A stretch of DNA of 64,000 nt from JABCPE02 sp963516675 (GTDB lineage: Bacteria; Bacteroidota; Bacteroidia; Flavobacteriales; Weeksellaceae). The notes under the pieces were generated by a model. It saw nothing but the letters and a program-made list of their open reading frames with translations. It was not told where the DNA came from and ran no database searches. The translations under genes were made by a program, and so were the position numbers. Location of the stretch: NCBI GenBank assembly GCA_963516675.1, contig CAUQBH010000006.1, positions 1-64,000 on the forward strand, in the 5' to 3' direction. Below, piece after piece: positions 26,745-34,348 of the stretch. Numbering within the stretch: position 1 is the stretch's first letter; every line of letters starts with the position of its first letter.

Positions 26745-27068
26745 ATGGATTTACGAGACCAGCTGAAAAATCTTTTTCCAGACCATGTAGAGCAGGATTT
26801 CCAGATGCCCGAAGAACAGCACCAGCAGCGAGAACCGCTCATCTGTAAATACGAAAAAAAAGGGAGAAACGGAAAGCCTGTTACTTTGATAGAAGGCTTC
26901 GAAGGCAGTGAGGAAGAACTGAAAAACATTTCCAAGAAAATAAAAACTACTTTGGGAATTGGTGGTTCGGAGAAGGATGGCGTGATTATCATCCAAGGAG
27001 ATAACCGCGATAAAATCATGAAAATCCTCTCTGATATGGGCTACAAAACCAAGAGAGTAGGAGGATAG
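26745..27068 (+). CDS. SUI1/eIF1-like translation initiation factor family protein (YciH-like)
   Basis: 107 aa from ATG 26745. The C-terminal 80 residues match the SUI1 domain: KGRNGKPVTLIEGF, LKNISKKIKTTLGIGGS and DGVIIIQGDNRDKIMKIL. Bacterial members bind the 30S subunit and affect start-site fidelity or antibiotic-stress translation, but are not essential in E. coli. A TTG six nucleotides upstream extends the frame but lies inside a -7 box. It sits between terminators and the nucleoside phosphorylase promoter, so it is probably transcribed alone. Confidence 0.88.
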   Translation: MDLRDQLKNLFPDHVEQDFQMPEEQHQQREPLICKYEKKGRNGKPVTLIEGFEGSEEELKNISKKIKTTLGIGGSEKDGVIIIQGDNRDKIMKILSDMGYKTKRVGG

Positions 27069-27113
27069 AGCCTCGGAAATGAACATTGTCAGTAAGAAAT
27101 CAATAAAATTCCT

Positions 27114-27121
27114 TACCTTTG
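27114..27121 (+). promoter_or_regulatory. -7 box (TACCTTTG) of the nucleoside phosphorylase gene
   Basis: Exact consensus, 41 bp upstream of the ATG at 27163. Confidence 0.6.
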
Positions 27122-27162
27122 GGAAGTTTAAATTTAAAATCGAATAAAAAAAGAAAATTATT

Positions 27163-28017
27163 ATGGTAAATAAATTAGCAGCCTCAGAATTGGTTTTAAA
27201 TCCAGATGGAAGTGTATATCATTTAAACCTTCAGCCAGAAGATATCGCAGAAAAAATTCTTTTGGTGGGTGACCCAGACCGTGTTCCGAAAGTTTCACAA
27301 TACTTTGATAAAGTAGAAATTAAGAAAAATAAAAGAGAATTTTACACGCATACAGGAACGCTCAGAGGAGAGCGAATCACGGTAATGTCTACAGGTATCG
27401 GTACGGAAAATATTGATATCGTGATGAATGAGCTGGATGCTTTGGTGAATATTGATTTGAAAAACAAAGAATTTAAATCAGAACACAAGGCTTTGCAGTT
27501 GTTCCGTATGGGAACTTGTGGAAGCGTAAATCCTGATGTAGAGGTGGATAATATGCTGGTAACACAGAATGTGGTAGGTCTGGATGGACTTCTTCATTTC
27601 TACAAAGATTATCAGTTTGAGAATGAATTTAGCAAAAATTTCTTAGCGAAATTCCCATACGAAAAGATAAAACCGATGCTTTATTTCTCGGAATGGGCAG
27701 AGAGTCAGTATGAATATTTCAAAGATGCAAAATATGTAGGAAATACAGCGACTTTCCCAGGATTTTATGCGCCGCAGGGAAGACAGCTGAGACTGAGAGC
27801 TGTGAATGACCAGTTTTTGGAAGTGCTGAATGATTTAGGAGTTACTAACTTTGAGATGGAAACTTCGGCTATCTATGGAATGTCTAAATTATTGGGACAC
27901 AAGGCGATTACTATTAATAATGTAATTGCAAACAGAAGAAGAGGAGAGTTCGCAGCAGACCACCATAAATCTGAAAAAATGATGATAGAGTGGGTGCTGG
28001 AGAGAATAATTAAATAA
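27163..28017 (+). CDS. Nucleoside phosphorylase (uridine phosphorylase-like)
   Basis: 284 aa PNP/UDP-family enzyme that splits nucleosides with phosphate. The N-terminal phosphate-binding GDPDRVP (about 37-43), MSTGIGTENIDIVMNEL and the substrate-binding NFEMETSAIYGMSKLLGH segment (E-M-E-T) are diagnostic. The family resemblance is closest to uridine phosphorylase, but purine specificity cannot be excluded. It has its own promoter; the HMG-CoA synthase gene follows 29 nt after its stop and may be co-transcribed. Confidence 0.88.
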   Translation: MVNKLAASELVLNPDGSVYHLNLQPEDIAEKILLVGDPDRVPKVSQYFDKVEIKKNKREFYTHTGTLRGERITVMSTGIGTENIDIVMNELDALVNIDLKNKEFKSEHKALQLFRMGTCGSVNPDVEVDNMLVTQNVVGLDGLLHFYKDYQFENEFSKNFLAKFPYEKIKPMLYFSEWAESQYEYFKDAKYVGNTATFPGFYAPQGRQLRLRAVNDQFLEVLNDLGVTNFEMETSAIYGMSKLLGHKAITINNVIANRRRGEFAADHHKSEKMMIEWVLERIIK

Positions 28018-28046
28018 GAAAAAAATAAAAACCAGAAAATCAAAGT

Positions 28047-29363
28047 ATGAAATATGGAATTGAGGCGGCAAGTTTCTATGTGCCGTCGCTCTATTTGAAT
28101 ATCAATGAGTTAGCTGAAAATAGAGAAATAGATTCGGCTAAGTTAGAAAAAGGTCTTGGGCTTCACAAGATGGCTCTTCCTGATGTGCACGAAGATACGG
28201 CAACTTTCGCGGCGGAGGCTCTTCTGAAGCTCATAAAAGACTACAATATCCAGCCTAAAGATATTGCAAGGATTTATTTGGGAACGGAAAGCGCTTTGGA
28301 TGCCGCAAAGCCTACTGCTACCTATGCGGTGCAAATGGTGGAGCAGGTGCTGGGCGAGAGATGTTTTGTGAATTGTGATGTGGTGGATATGACTTTTGCT
28401 TGTATTGGTGGGGTGGATGCATTGCAGACTTGTTTGGATTTTGTGAAAGTTAATCCTGATAAAAAAGCAGTGGTAATCGCTTCCGACTATGCAAAATATG
28501 AACTGAAATCAACGGGCGAATATACGCAGGGCGCTGGTGCAGTGGCATTATTGGTTTCAGCAGAACCGAATTTGCTGGAAATAGAAGGAAAATGGGGAGT
28601 GGCTACGGAGAGCGTTTTTGATTTCTTCAAACCAAGGAGAGAAATTGCTAAATCTGACCTTAAAAATGCACCAGAAACAGCACCAGACAAAATGGAAATT
28701 TTCTCTGATGAACCAGTTTTTGACGGGCAGTATTCTAATCAATGTTACCAAAATAGAATTAGAGAAGCGTATGAGCATTACAAGGTTCAAAATTCTTTGG
28801 TGAAAACCTATGAAAACTGGCATTATCTGATTTTTCATCTGCCGTATGCATTCCATGGAAAGAGAGTTTTCACAGAGTTGTACAGCATGGAAAACAACCT
28901 GCCCTACACGACTGATGAAGAGAAAAAAGCCCTTGCTAAGTCTGAAGAATATTTGGATTTTATAAAACAAAAAATAGAACCGTCACAGAGAGCGAGCTCC
29001 GAGATAGGAAACCTCTATACAGCCTCTATTTTTATGGCACTGCTGTCTGCACTGCAGGTGTCTTTTGACAGGGAAGAGGAACTTTCAGGGAAGGAATTAG
29101 GCTTTTTGGCTTATGGAAGCGGTTCTAAATCCAAGGTTTTTTCAGGGAAAATAAATGAAAACTGGAAATTCGTTGTGGAAAAATGGCAGCTTTTTGAAAC
29201 CCTTGGGAATAGAAAAGTGGTGGATTTTTCAAATTATGAAAAACTCCATAGAAAACAGCTGAAAACTTCCGTAAATTCTAATTATAAAGGCTTTGGATTA
29301 GTAGAAATAGAGAGAGAAAATCCGCTTTCTTATGGAGCGAGAAAGTACCAATTTAAGGGATGA
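28047..29363 (+). CDS. Hydroxymethylglutaryl-CoA synthase
   Basis: 438 aa. It condenses acetyl-CoA and acetoacetyl-CoA to HMG-CoA, the entry to the mevalonate pathway. The catalytic cysteine sits at residue 119 in TFACIGGVDAL; the N-terminal GIEAASFYVPSLY and GLHKMALPDVHEDTATFA are family hallmarks. Together with the mevalonate kinase-like protein at 21169 it shows that the organism makes isoprenoids by the mevalonate route. The downstream lipoprotein starts 6 nt after the stop. Confidence 0.94.
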   Translation: MKYGIEAASFYVPSLYLNINELAENREIDSAKLEKGLGLHKMALPDVHEDTATFAAEALLKLIKDYNIQPKDIARIYLGTESALDAAKPTATYAVQMVEQVLGERCFVNCDVVDMTFACIGGVDALQTCLDFVKVNPDKKAVVIASDYAKYELKSTGEYTQGAGAVALLVSAEPNLLEIEGKWGVATESVFDFFKPRREIAKSDLKNAPETAPDKMEIFSDEPVFDGQYSNQCYQNRIREAYEHYKVQNSLVKTYENWHYLIFHLPYAFHGKRVFTELYSMENNLPYTTDEEKKALAKSEEYLDFIKQKIEPSQRASSEIGNLYTASIFMALLSALQVSFDREEELSGKELGFLAYGSGSKSKVFSGKINENWKFVVEKWQLFETLGNRKVVDFSNYEKLHRKQLKTSVNSNYKGFGLVEIERENPLSYGARKYQFKG

Positions 29364-29369
29364 AATTAG

Positions 29370-29780
29370 ATGAAATTTTATTTTGTTTTTTTGATAGGAC
29401 TGATTTCTTTTTCCTGTAAAGAGAAAGAAATAGAATTTTATCAATCCGAAACAATGAATTTGGTTTTGGTTAAAAATTTACCCAAAAATGATTCTTTGCT
29501 GAAAGAAGAGCTGAAAAAATATCTAATAAACCAAAAAGTAGAGCATACAGAAATTTATGAATATTCATGGGATACAGAATATTTTTTGACCCATGAGGAA
29601 GATGATGGAGGACCTACAAGCTCACATTTTTTAGATTTACACCAAGAAGAAAGGGGAATTGCATATTTTTATAAGGAAAAATGTAAGAGTGATTCTCTTA
29701 AAACTATAGGAGTGATAAGATATTATGATAAGTATGGGTATTTTTACCACCCAGATACTATTATAGGCAAGTGTAAATAA
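29370..29780 (+). CDS. Small lipoprotein of unknown function
   Basis: 136 aa. A short signal ends with lipobox SFSC (Cys at about 16). The rest is Glu/Lys/Tyr-rich with an acidic EEDDGGPTSSHF loop near the middle. No family recognised. It is 6 nt downstream of HMG-CoA synthase and so probably read from the same transcript. The dnaX promoter follows its stop. Confidence 0.65.
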   Translation: MKFYFVFLIGLISFSCKEKEIEFYQSETMNLVLVKNLPKNDSLLKEELKKYLINQKVEHTEIYEYSWDTEYFLTHEEDDGGPTSSHFLDLHQEERGIAYFYKEKCKSDSLKTIGVIRYYDKYGYFYHPDTIIGKCK

Positions 29781-29787
29781 AAAATAA

Positions 29788-29818
29788 TTGTCTCAAACAA
29801 AAAAAATAATTACTTTTG
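29788..29818 (+). promoter_or_regulatory. dnaX promoter (-33 TTG, 20-bp spacer, -7 TACTTTTG)
   Basis: TTG at 29788-29790 and TACTTTTG at 29811-29818 are separated by exactly 20 bp. The -7 box ends 4 nt before the dnaX ATG (29823), so the mRNA is predicted to be leaderless or nearly so. Confidence 0.65.
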
Positions 29819-29822
29819 TCAA

Positions 29823-30905
29823 ATGGAAAATTTCATTGTATCAGCGAGAAAATATCGTCCACAGGAGTTTGACTCCGTTGTGGGGCAGTCTCATATTACG
29901 GATACACTGGAACACGCCATAGAGAATAATCAGCTTGCACAGGCACTGCTTTTCTGTGGGCCTCGTGGGGTGGGAAAAACCACTTGTGCAAGGATTTTAG
30001 CGAGAAAAATCAATGAAAAATCAGGAGCAACCGATGAAGAAGGTTTTGCGTTTAATATTTACGAATTAGATGCCGCGTCTAATAACTCGGTGGATGATAT
30101 TCGGTATTTGATAGACCAAGTGCGTTTTGCACCGCAGGTAGGGCAGTATAAGGTGTACATCATAGATGAGGTGCATATGCTCTCTCAGGCGGCTTTCAAT
30201 GCTTTTCTGAAGACACTGGAAGAACCACCAGCACACGCTATTTTCATTTTAGCAACTACAGAAAAACATAAGATTATCCCAACGATTCTTTCTCGTTGTC
30301 AAATCTATGATTTCAAGAGAATTACGATAGAGGATATCCAAAATCATTTAAAGAAAATAGCCGAAAAAGAAGGGATAGCTTACGAAGATGATGCCTTGTT
30401 TCTCATCGCCCAAAAGGCAGATGGAGCCTTGCGTGATGCCCTGTCTATTTTTGACAGGCTGACTACTTTTTCGCAGAAGAATATTACCCTTGCAAACGCT
30501 GCCGAAATTCTCAATATATTGGATTATGACCAATATCTGCAAGTGGCTGATTTAGCGAAAGAAAACGATATTCCTACTATTTTAGCGAAATTCGATGAGA
30601 TTGTTAAAAAAGGCTTTGACCCGCATATCTTTATCGCTGGACTTGGCAGTCATTTCAGAGATTTGATGCTGGCGCAGAACCCTTCCACTTTGGCTTTAAT
30701 AGAAATTGGTGAAAATACCAAAGCAAAATACGCTGAACAGAGTCAAAAATGGACAGCGCAACAGCTCATCAATGCGATAGAAATCTGCAATCATGCAGAT
30801 ATCAACTATAAAAATTCAAAAAATCCACGCCTTACGGTGGAGATTGCTCTCATGCAGCTTGCCAGCCTTACCGCTGTGGATATGGATAAAAAAAAAAGTT
30901 CTTAA
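29823..30905 (+). CDS. dnaX: DNA polymerase III subunit gamma/tau, N-terminal ATPase part (gamma-like product)
   Basis: 360 aa clamp-loader AAA+ ATPase. Walker A GPRGVGKT (46-53), ELDAASNNSVDDIR, Walker B IIDEVHML and sensor 1 SRC are present. The four-cysteine zinc module usually found between Walker A and ELDAASN is absent. The frame stops two codons after a run of ten A (30888-30897), giving a KKKSS ending. The tau extension continues in the -1 frame to 31510 without a stop, so this is either a programmed frameshift/transcriptional slippage site producing gamma and tau, or a one-base indel. Confidence 0.9.
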   Translation: MENFIVSARKYRPQEFDSVVGQSHITDTLEHAIENNQLAQALLFCGPRGVGKTTCARILARKINEKSGATDEEGFAFNIYELDAASNNSVDDIRYLIDQVRFAPQVGQYKVYIIDEVHMLSQAAFNAFLKTLEEPPAHAIFILATTEKHKIIPTILSRCQIYDFKRITIEDIQNHLKKIAEKEGIAYEDDALFLIAQKADGALRDALSIFDRLTTFSQKNITLANAAEILNILDYDQYLQVADLAKENDIPTILAKFDEIVKKGFDPHIFIAGLGSHFRDLMLAQNPSTLALIEIGENTKAKYAEQSQKWTAQQLINAIEICNHADINYKNSKNPRLTVEIALMQLASLTAVDMDKKKSS

Positions 30906-30948
30906 TACTGGTTCCGCCGTTTCGTGATGTAGAAAAACTACGAGAAAC
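30888..30948 (+). promoter_or_regulatory. A10-G slippery site and downstream hairpin in dnaX
   Basis: Ten A (30888-30897) precede G. A -1 shift reads on through AAG TTC TTA. Twenty-one nt downstream a hairpin can form: GTTTC (30919-30923) with GAAAC (30944-30948) and GTAG (30929-30932) with CTAC (30938-30941), with an internal loop. The spacing is longer than the 5-9 nt usual for a frameshift stimulator, so transcriptional slippage on the A-run may fit better. Confidence 0.5.
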
Positions 30949-31510
30949 TACTCCTAAAAAATCCGAAACTCCCGCGCCGAAAACTCTTACAACAGAGGAA
31001 ATTACAGAATTAGCAGTAAAAAAAGCTGCCCAGCCAATAGGCAGAAATATAAAGGAATCTTCCGAATTTTCCATTAAAAAACATATGGAAAAGAAGGAGA
31101 AAGAAGATGAACAAAATCTATTTTCTGAAACAGAAGAAAACCTTCCTGACCATCATTTCACGGATACTGACCTACAAAATGAATGGCGTAATTTCCTAAA
31201 AGACCTCTCGGTGAGTGATATAGTGGCGTATAACGCGATAAGCTCCTTCCAGCTTCGTAAAGCGGATGAAAACCAGATAGAAGTTTTGTATTCTTCAGAT
31301 AGTGCAAAGCATGAATTTGAGAGAGTTCAGGCGGATTTTTTCAATCACTTTAAACACAAAGTAAATAATTTCAAAATAGAAATCTTCTACAAAGCGGACA
31401 CCAGCCTGAAAAGGGAAGTGGTCACGAAGCGAAAAATTTTTGATAAATTTGCTGAAATCAACCCGATTTTGAGGGATTTGGAGGATTTGATGAAATTTGA
31501 TTTTACTTAA
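30890..31510 (+). CDS. dnaX: DnaX tau-specific C-terminal region, -1 frame
   Basis: Open in the -1 frame relative to dnaX from the A-run to TAA 31510. It encodes a Pro/Lys/Thr-rich linker (FLILVPPFRDVEKL, TPKKSETPAPK) and then a folded C-terminal domain (from ~31140, LQNEWRNFLKDLSV and ending DLEDLMKFDFT) like the tau domain of Bacteroidota DnaX, which in other bacteria binds polymerase alpha and DnaB. An internal ATG at 31085 exists but has no promoter or SD and would lack the linker, so expression as a fusion with the upstream part is more likely. Confidence 0.75.
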   Translation, partial: KKKFLILVPPFRDVEKLRETTPKKSETPAPKTLTTEEITELAVKKAAQPIGRNIKESSEFSIKKHMEKKEKEDEQNLFSETEENLPDHHFTDTDLQNEWRNFLKDLSVSDIVAYNAISSFQLRKADENQIEVLYSSDSAKHEFERVQADFFNHFKHKVNNFKIEIFYKADTSLKREVVTKRKIFDKFAEINPILRDLEDLMKFDFT

Positions 31511-31530
31511 AAAAACTAAAAAATATTTTT

Positions 31531-32454
31531 TTGAAAAAAGGACTAATTATAAAATCAACAGGTAGCTGGTACCAAGTGCAAGAAACTGCGACAAACACCA
31601 TCTACGAGGCAAGAATACGAGGGAAATTTAAACTTCAGAAAACAAGGCTTACCAATCCGCTGGCGGTGGGAGATTTTGTGGAATTTGAGCTGGAAAGTTC
31701 TGATGTTGCGTGGATTACAAAGATAGAACCAAGGAAAAATTATCTCATCCGAAAATCGGTCAATCTTTCCAAGGAAGCCCATATTATCGCTTCTAATATA
31801 GACACGGCGTGTTTTATTTTCACACTAAAATTCCCTGAAACTTCGCTCGGCTTTTTAGATCGTTTTTTGGTGTGCTGTGAGGCTTATAATATCCAGCCTT
31901 TGATTTTATTTAATAAAATAGATACGCTTAACGCCGAAGAATTGGAACTTTTGGAAGAGCTTCAGCAACTTTATCAAAATATAGGCTACGAAACCCTGAA
32001 AATTTCTTCTGTTTCAGGCGAAAATATAGAAACCTTGAAAACCCTTTTGAAAGATAAAGTTTCGGTGTTTTTTGGTCACTCAGGAAGCGGAAAATCTACT
32101 CTGGTAAATACGCTGGAACCGACACTTGATTTGAAAACAGGCGAAATATCAGAGGTGCACCTCAAAGGGAAACATACGACTACTTTTGCGCAGATGCATT
32201 TTTGGAGTTTTGGTGGCAGTGTTATTGACACGCCAGGGGTACGAGAGTTTGCGATGGTGGATATAGAAAAAGAGGAAATTCAGCATTTTTTTCCAGAGAT
32301 TTTTGAGGAAGGGAAGAACTGCAAGTTTCATAACTGTCTGCATATCAATGAACCTAAATGCTCTGTTATAGCTCAATTAGAGGAAGGAAATATTTTGGAA
32401 TCGAGATATTTGACTTATTTAAAATTGATGGAAGAAGCGGAAGAAGGGAAATAA
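31531..32454 (+). CDS. rsgA: Ribosome small subunit-dependent GTPase A
   Basis: 307 aa. Circularly permuted GTPase assisting late 30S maturation. N-terminal OB-fold (KSTGSWYQVQ), then G4 NKID, G1 GHSGSGKST (about 188-196), G3 DTPGVREF, and a C-terminal zinc-binding knuckle (C-K-F-H-N-C ... H-x-x-x-x-K-C). The start is a TTG at 31531 giving MKKGLIIKSTGSW, which matches the conserved RsgA N-terminus; no suitable ATG lies nearby. It follows dnaX by 20 nt. Confidence 0.93.
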   Translation: MKKGLIIKSTGSWYQVQETATNTIYEARIRGKFKLQKTRLTNPLAVGDFVEFELESSDVAWITKIEPRKNYLIRKSVNLSKEAHIIASNIDTACFIFTLKFPETSLGFLDRFLVCCEAYNIQPLILFNKIDTLNAEELELLEELQQLYQNIGYETLKISSVSGENIETLKTLLKDKVSVFFGHSGSGKSTLVNTLEPTLDLKTGEISEVHLKGKHTTTFAQMHFWSFGGSVIDTPGVREFAMVDIEKEEIQHFFPEIFEEGKNCKFHNCLHINEPKCSVIAQLEEGNILESRYLTYLKLMEEAEEGK

Positions 32455-32476
32455 TTATAAATTAAAATTAAAAAAA

Positions 32477-33163
32477 ATGAGATACACAGAAGAGCAATAC
32501 AAAGCAAAATTTGAGGAAACTGATTCGGTAGGCTGGGATGCTATAGATGAGGCATTGTTGAAAGTATATCCAGAGCAGGAACCTCGCCATTATGGACCTG
32601 TTTTAAAATATATACTCGGAGGGGAAGACCCGCTTGATGGCATTAGTATTTATGATAATGAGGAGCAGGCTTTTCATCGGCATATCGTGTCATACGGGAT
32701 GAGTGACTTGTATTATTCGCCTGAAAGTGCTGAAAATGAATTTAGTGGATGGGGCTTTGAGTTTACTTTTCGTGTAGTTCCTTTTGAGAAGGATAAAGAT
32801 TCGGATAGAGCTAAACATGAGCCTTATTGGGCGATGAATGTGATGCAGAATTTGGCTCGCTATGTATTTGAAAGCAAAAAATGGTTTGAAGCCTATCATT
32901 TCATTCCAGCCAATGGACCTATTCGCTTAGAATGTGATACTAAATTGGTAGGGATGGTCTTTGCACCAGACCCACAGCTTGGCACGATAGAAACACCTCA
33001 TGGCGAGGTTGCCTTTTTGCAGATGGTGGGCATTACTCAGGAGGAATTGGACTGGCTTTGGGAAGACCCGAAAACCAGCAGAGTAGAGGAACTTGTCAAT
33101 AAAATGAGAGAAGACAATTCGATGCTCATCACAGATTTAAAAAGGGAAAAATCATATGTTTGA
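32477..33163 (+). CDS. Suppressor of fused (SUFU) domain protein
   Basis: 228 aa cytoplasmic protein matching the bacterial SUFU family: YGPVLKYILGGEDPLDGISIYDN, SYGMSDLYYSPES, GFEFTFRVVP and a C-terminal WLWEDP segment. Bacterial SUFU proteins are often immunity proteins of polymorphic toxins, but no toxin gene lies here and the neighbours are rsgA and cysH. Function in this context is unknown. Confidence 0.85.
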   Translation: MRYTEEQYKAKFEETDSVGWDAIDEALLKVYPEQEPRHYGPVLKYILGGEDPLDGISIYDNEEQAFHRHIVSYGMSDLYYSPESAENEFSGWGFEFTFRVVPFEKDKDSDRAKHEPYWAMNVMQNLARYVFESKKWFEAYHFIPANGPIRLECDTKLVGMVFAPDPQLGTIETPHGEVAFLQMVGITQEELDWLWEDPKTSRVEELVNKMREDNSMLITDLKREKSYV

Positions 33164-33221
33164 TTTAATTTGTCAGACTAATAATTTTTTGCTATCTTGG
33201 GGCGTTATCTATAAAGTTTTT

Positions 33222-33229
33222 TAATTTTG
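33222..33229 (+). promoter_or_regulatory. -7 box (TAATTTTG) of cysH
   Basis: Exact TAnnTTTG match, 12 bp upstream of ATG 33242. A TTG lies 22 bp upstream of it at 33197-33199. This is the only clear promoter of the cysH-cysD side of the sulfate cluster. Confidence 0.55.
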
Positions 33230-33241
33230 CACGATAAATAA

Positions 33242-33955
33242 ATGTTTATGAAGGTAGAAGAATTATCCAATATATTACCACAATTACCCATAGAAGAGGC
33301 TTTGGCTTTGTTGGTTGAAAAATTCCCTAAAAAAGTAGTTTTTTCTACGAGTTTTGGGATGGAAGACCAGATAATCACAGATTATATTTTTAAGAATAAT
33401 CTTCCGATAGATATTTTCACAATAGACACAGGGCGTATGTTCTACGAAACCTATGACACTTGGGTAAATACCAATGAAAAATACAATGTGCTGATTCCAG
33501 CCTATTATGCTGATAATCACAGAATAGAAGAGTATGTGAGAAAGCATGGAGTTAATGGATTTTATAAATCTGTAGAGCTGAGAAAAGAGCACGACTACAT
33601 AAAAAAGGTGGAGCCACTGAAAAGAGCTTTGGAAGGATATGATGTCTGGATTACAGGAATCAGAGCGGAGCAGTCTCCACACAGACAGCAGATGCCGATG
33701 GTGGAATGGGATGAAGGGAATAAAATCATCAAGTTTCATCCTCTATTGCATTGGAAAACAGGAGAGCTTTTACCGTTTTTGAAAGAGCATAAAATCCCTT
33801 ACAATCCGCTTCATGAGCAGGGCTATGTAAGTATAGGCGACCAGCCGATGACACGCCCGATAAAAGAAGGCGAAGATATCCGTGCAGGGCGCTGGTGGTG
33901 GGAGAATGAAGAGAAAAAAGAGTGCGGATTGCACTGGAATGAAGATAAAAAGTAA
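33242..33955 (+). CDS. cysH: Phosphoadenylyl/adenylyl-sulfate reductase
   Basis: 237 aa. Reduces PAPS or APS to sulfite. Motifs STSFGMEDQ (PP-loop-like nucleotide site), TIDTGRMFYETY, WITGIRAEQSPHRQ and C-terminal ECGLH with the catalytic cysteine (Cys228). It is the only cysteine in the protein: the two Cys pairs that bind the 4Fe-4S cluster of classical bacterial APS reductases are replaced (SIGDQPMTRP). No APS kinase gene is seen and CysN has no kinase fusion, so an Fe-S-free APS reductase (APR-B type) is an option. A second ATG lies two codons in. Confidence 0.92.
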   Translation: MFMKVEELSNILPQLPIEEALALLVEKFPKKVVFSTSFGMEDQIITDYIFKNNLPIDIFTIDTGRMFYETYDTWVNTNEKYNVLIPAYYADNHRIEEYVRKHGVNGFYKSVELRKEHDYIKKVEPLKRALEGYDVWITGIRAEQSPHRQQMPMVEWDEGNKIIKFHPLLHWKTGELLPFLKEHKIPYNPLHEQGYVSIGDQPMTRPIKEGEDIRAGRWWWENEEKKECGLHWNEDKK

Positions 33956-33963
33956 AAATCCTA

Positions 33964-34329
33964 ATGAGCGAAATAGTCATCAAATGTGCAGAATGCGAAA
34001 TCATTTTAACACCTTGTTTAAAGGAGTTGCCAAAGGATTTTGTTTGTAGTTTGGAAGATGAGACAGACTATTTACCACGAGGATTTTATAAAAAGAATGA
34101 TGGTGTGGATTGGAATGTGGATATAGGACAAATCATTATCAATAAGAATGATTTGGTTAATTCCATTTATCATACTAAAAATAGCCTGAGTGGCTGCTGT
34201 GGATTGGATGGCTCTAAGGTTAATAGGATGTGTGCGAATGGGCATGAAATAGCCACGGAATATTCGGATTGCTGGATGCCTTGGGCTGTTGTTTTTGAAA
34301 CTGAAAGAATAGAAATAGAATATAAATAA
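33964..34329 (+). CDS. Small cysteine-rich protein of unknown function
   Basis: 121 aa, no signal peptide. Nine cysteines occur, in CAEC at residues 8-11, in GCCGLDGSKVNRMCANGH and in SDCWMPW near the C-terminus, suggesting metal binding. I cannot name a family; the CCGLDG ... DCWMPW arrangement looks conserved. It sits 8 nt after cysH and 19 nt before cysD, inside the sulfate-assimilation operon, so it is transcribed with it. A role in the pathway is not shown. Confidence 0.65.
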   Translation: MSEIVIKCAECEIILTPCLKELPKDFVCSLEDETDYLPRGFYKKNDGVDWNVDIGQIIINKNDLVNSIYHTKNSLSGCCGLDGSKVNRMCANGHEIATEYSDCWMPWAVVFETERIEIEYK

Positions 34330-34348
34330 AATCATTATAGAGATTAAA

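Noticed and set aside
33164..33241. Riboswitch (SAM or cysteine-related) upstream of cysH
   Set aside because: The gap is only 78 bp, AT-rich, and the predicted transcript leader is about 10 nt, too short for a riboswitch.
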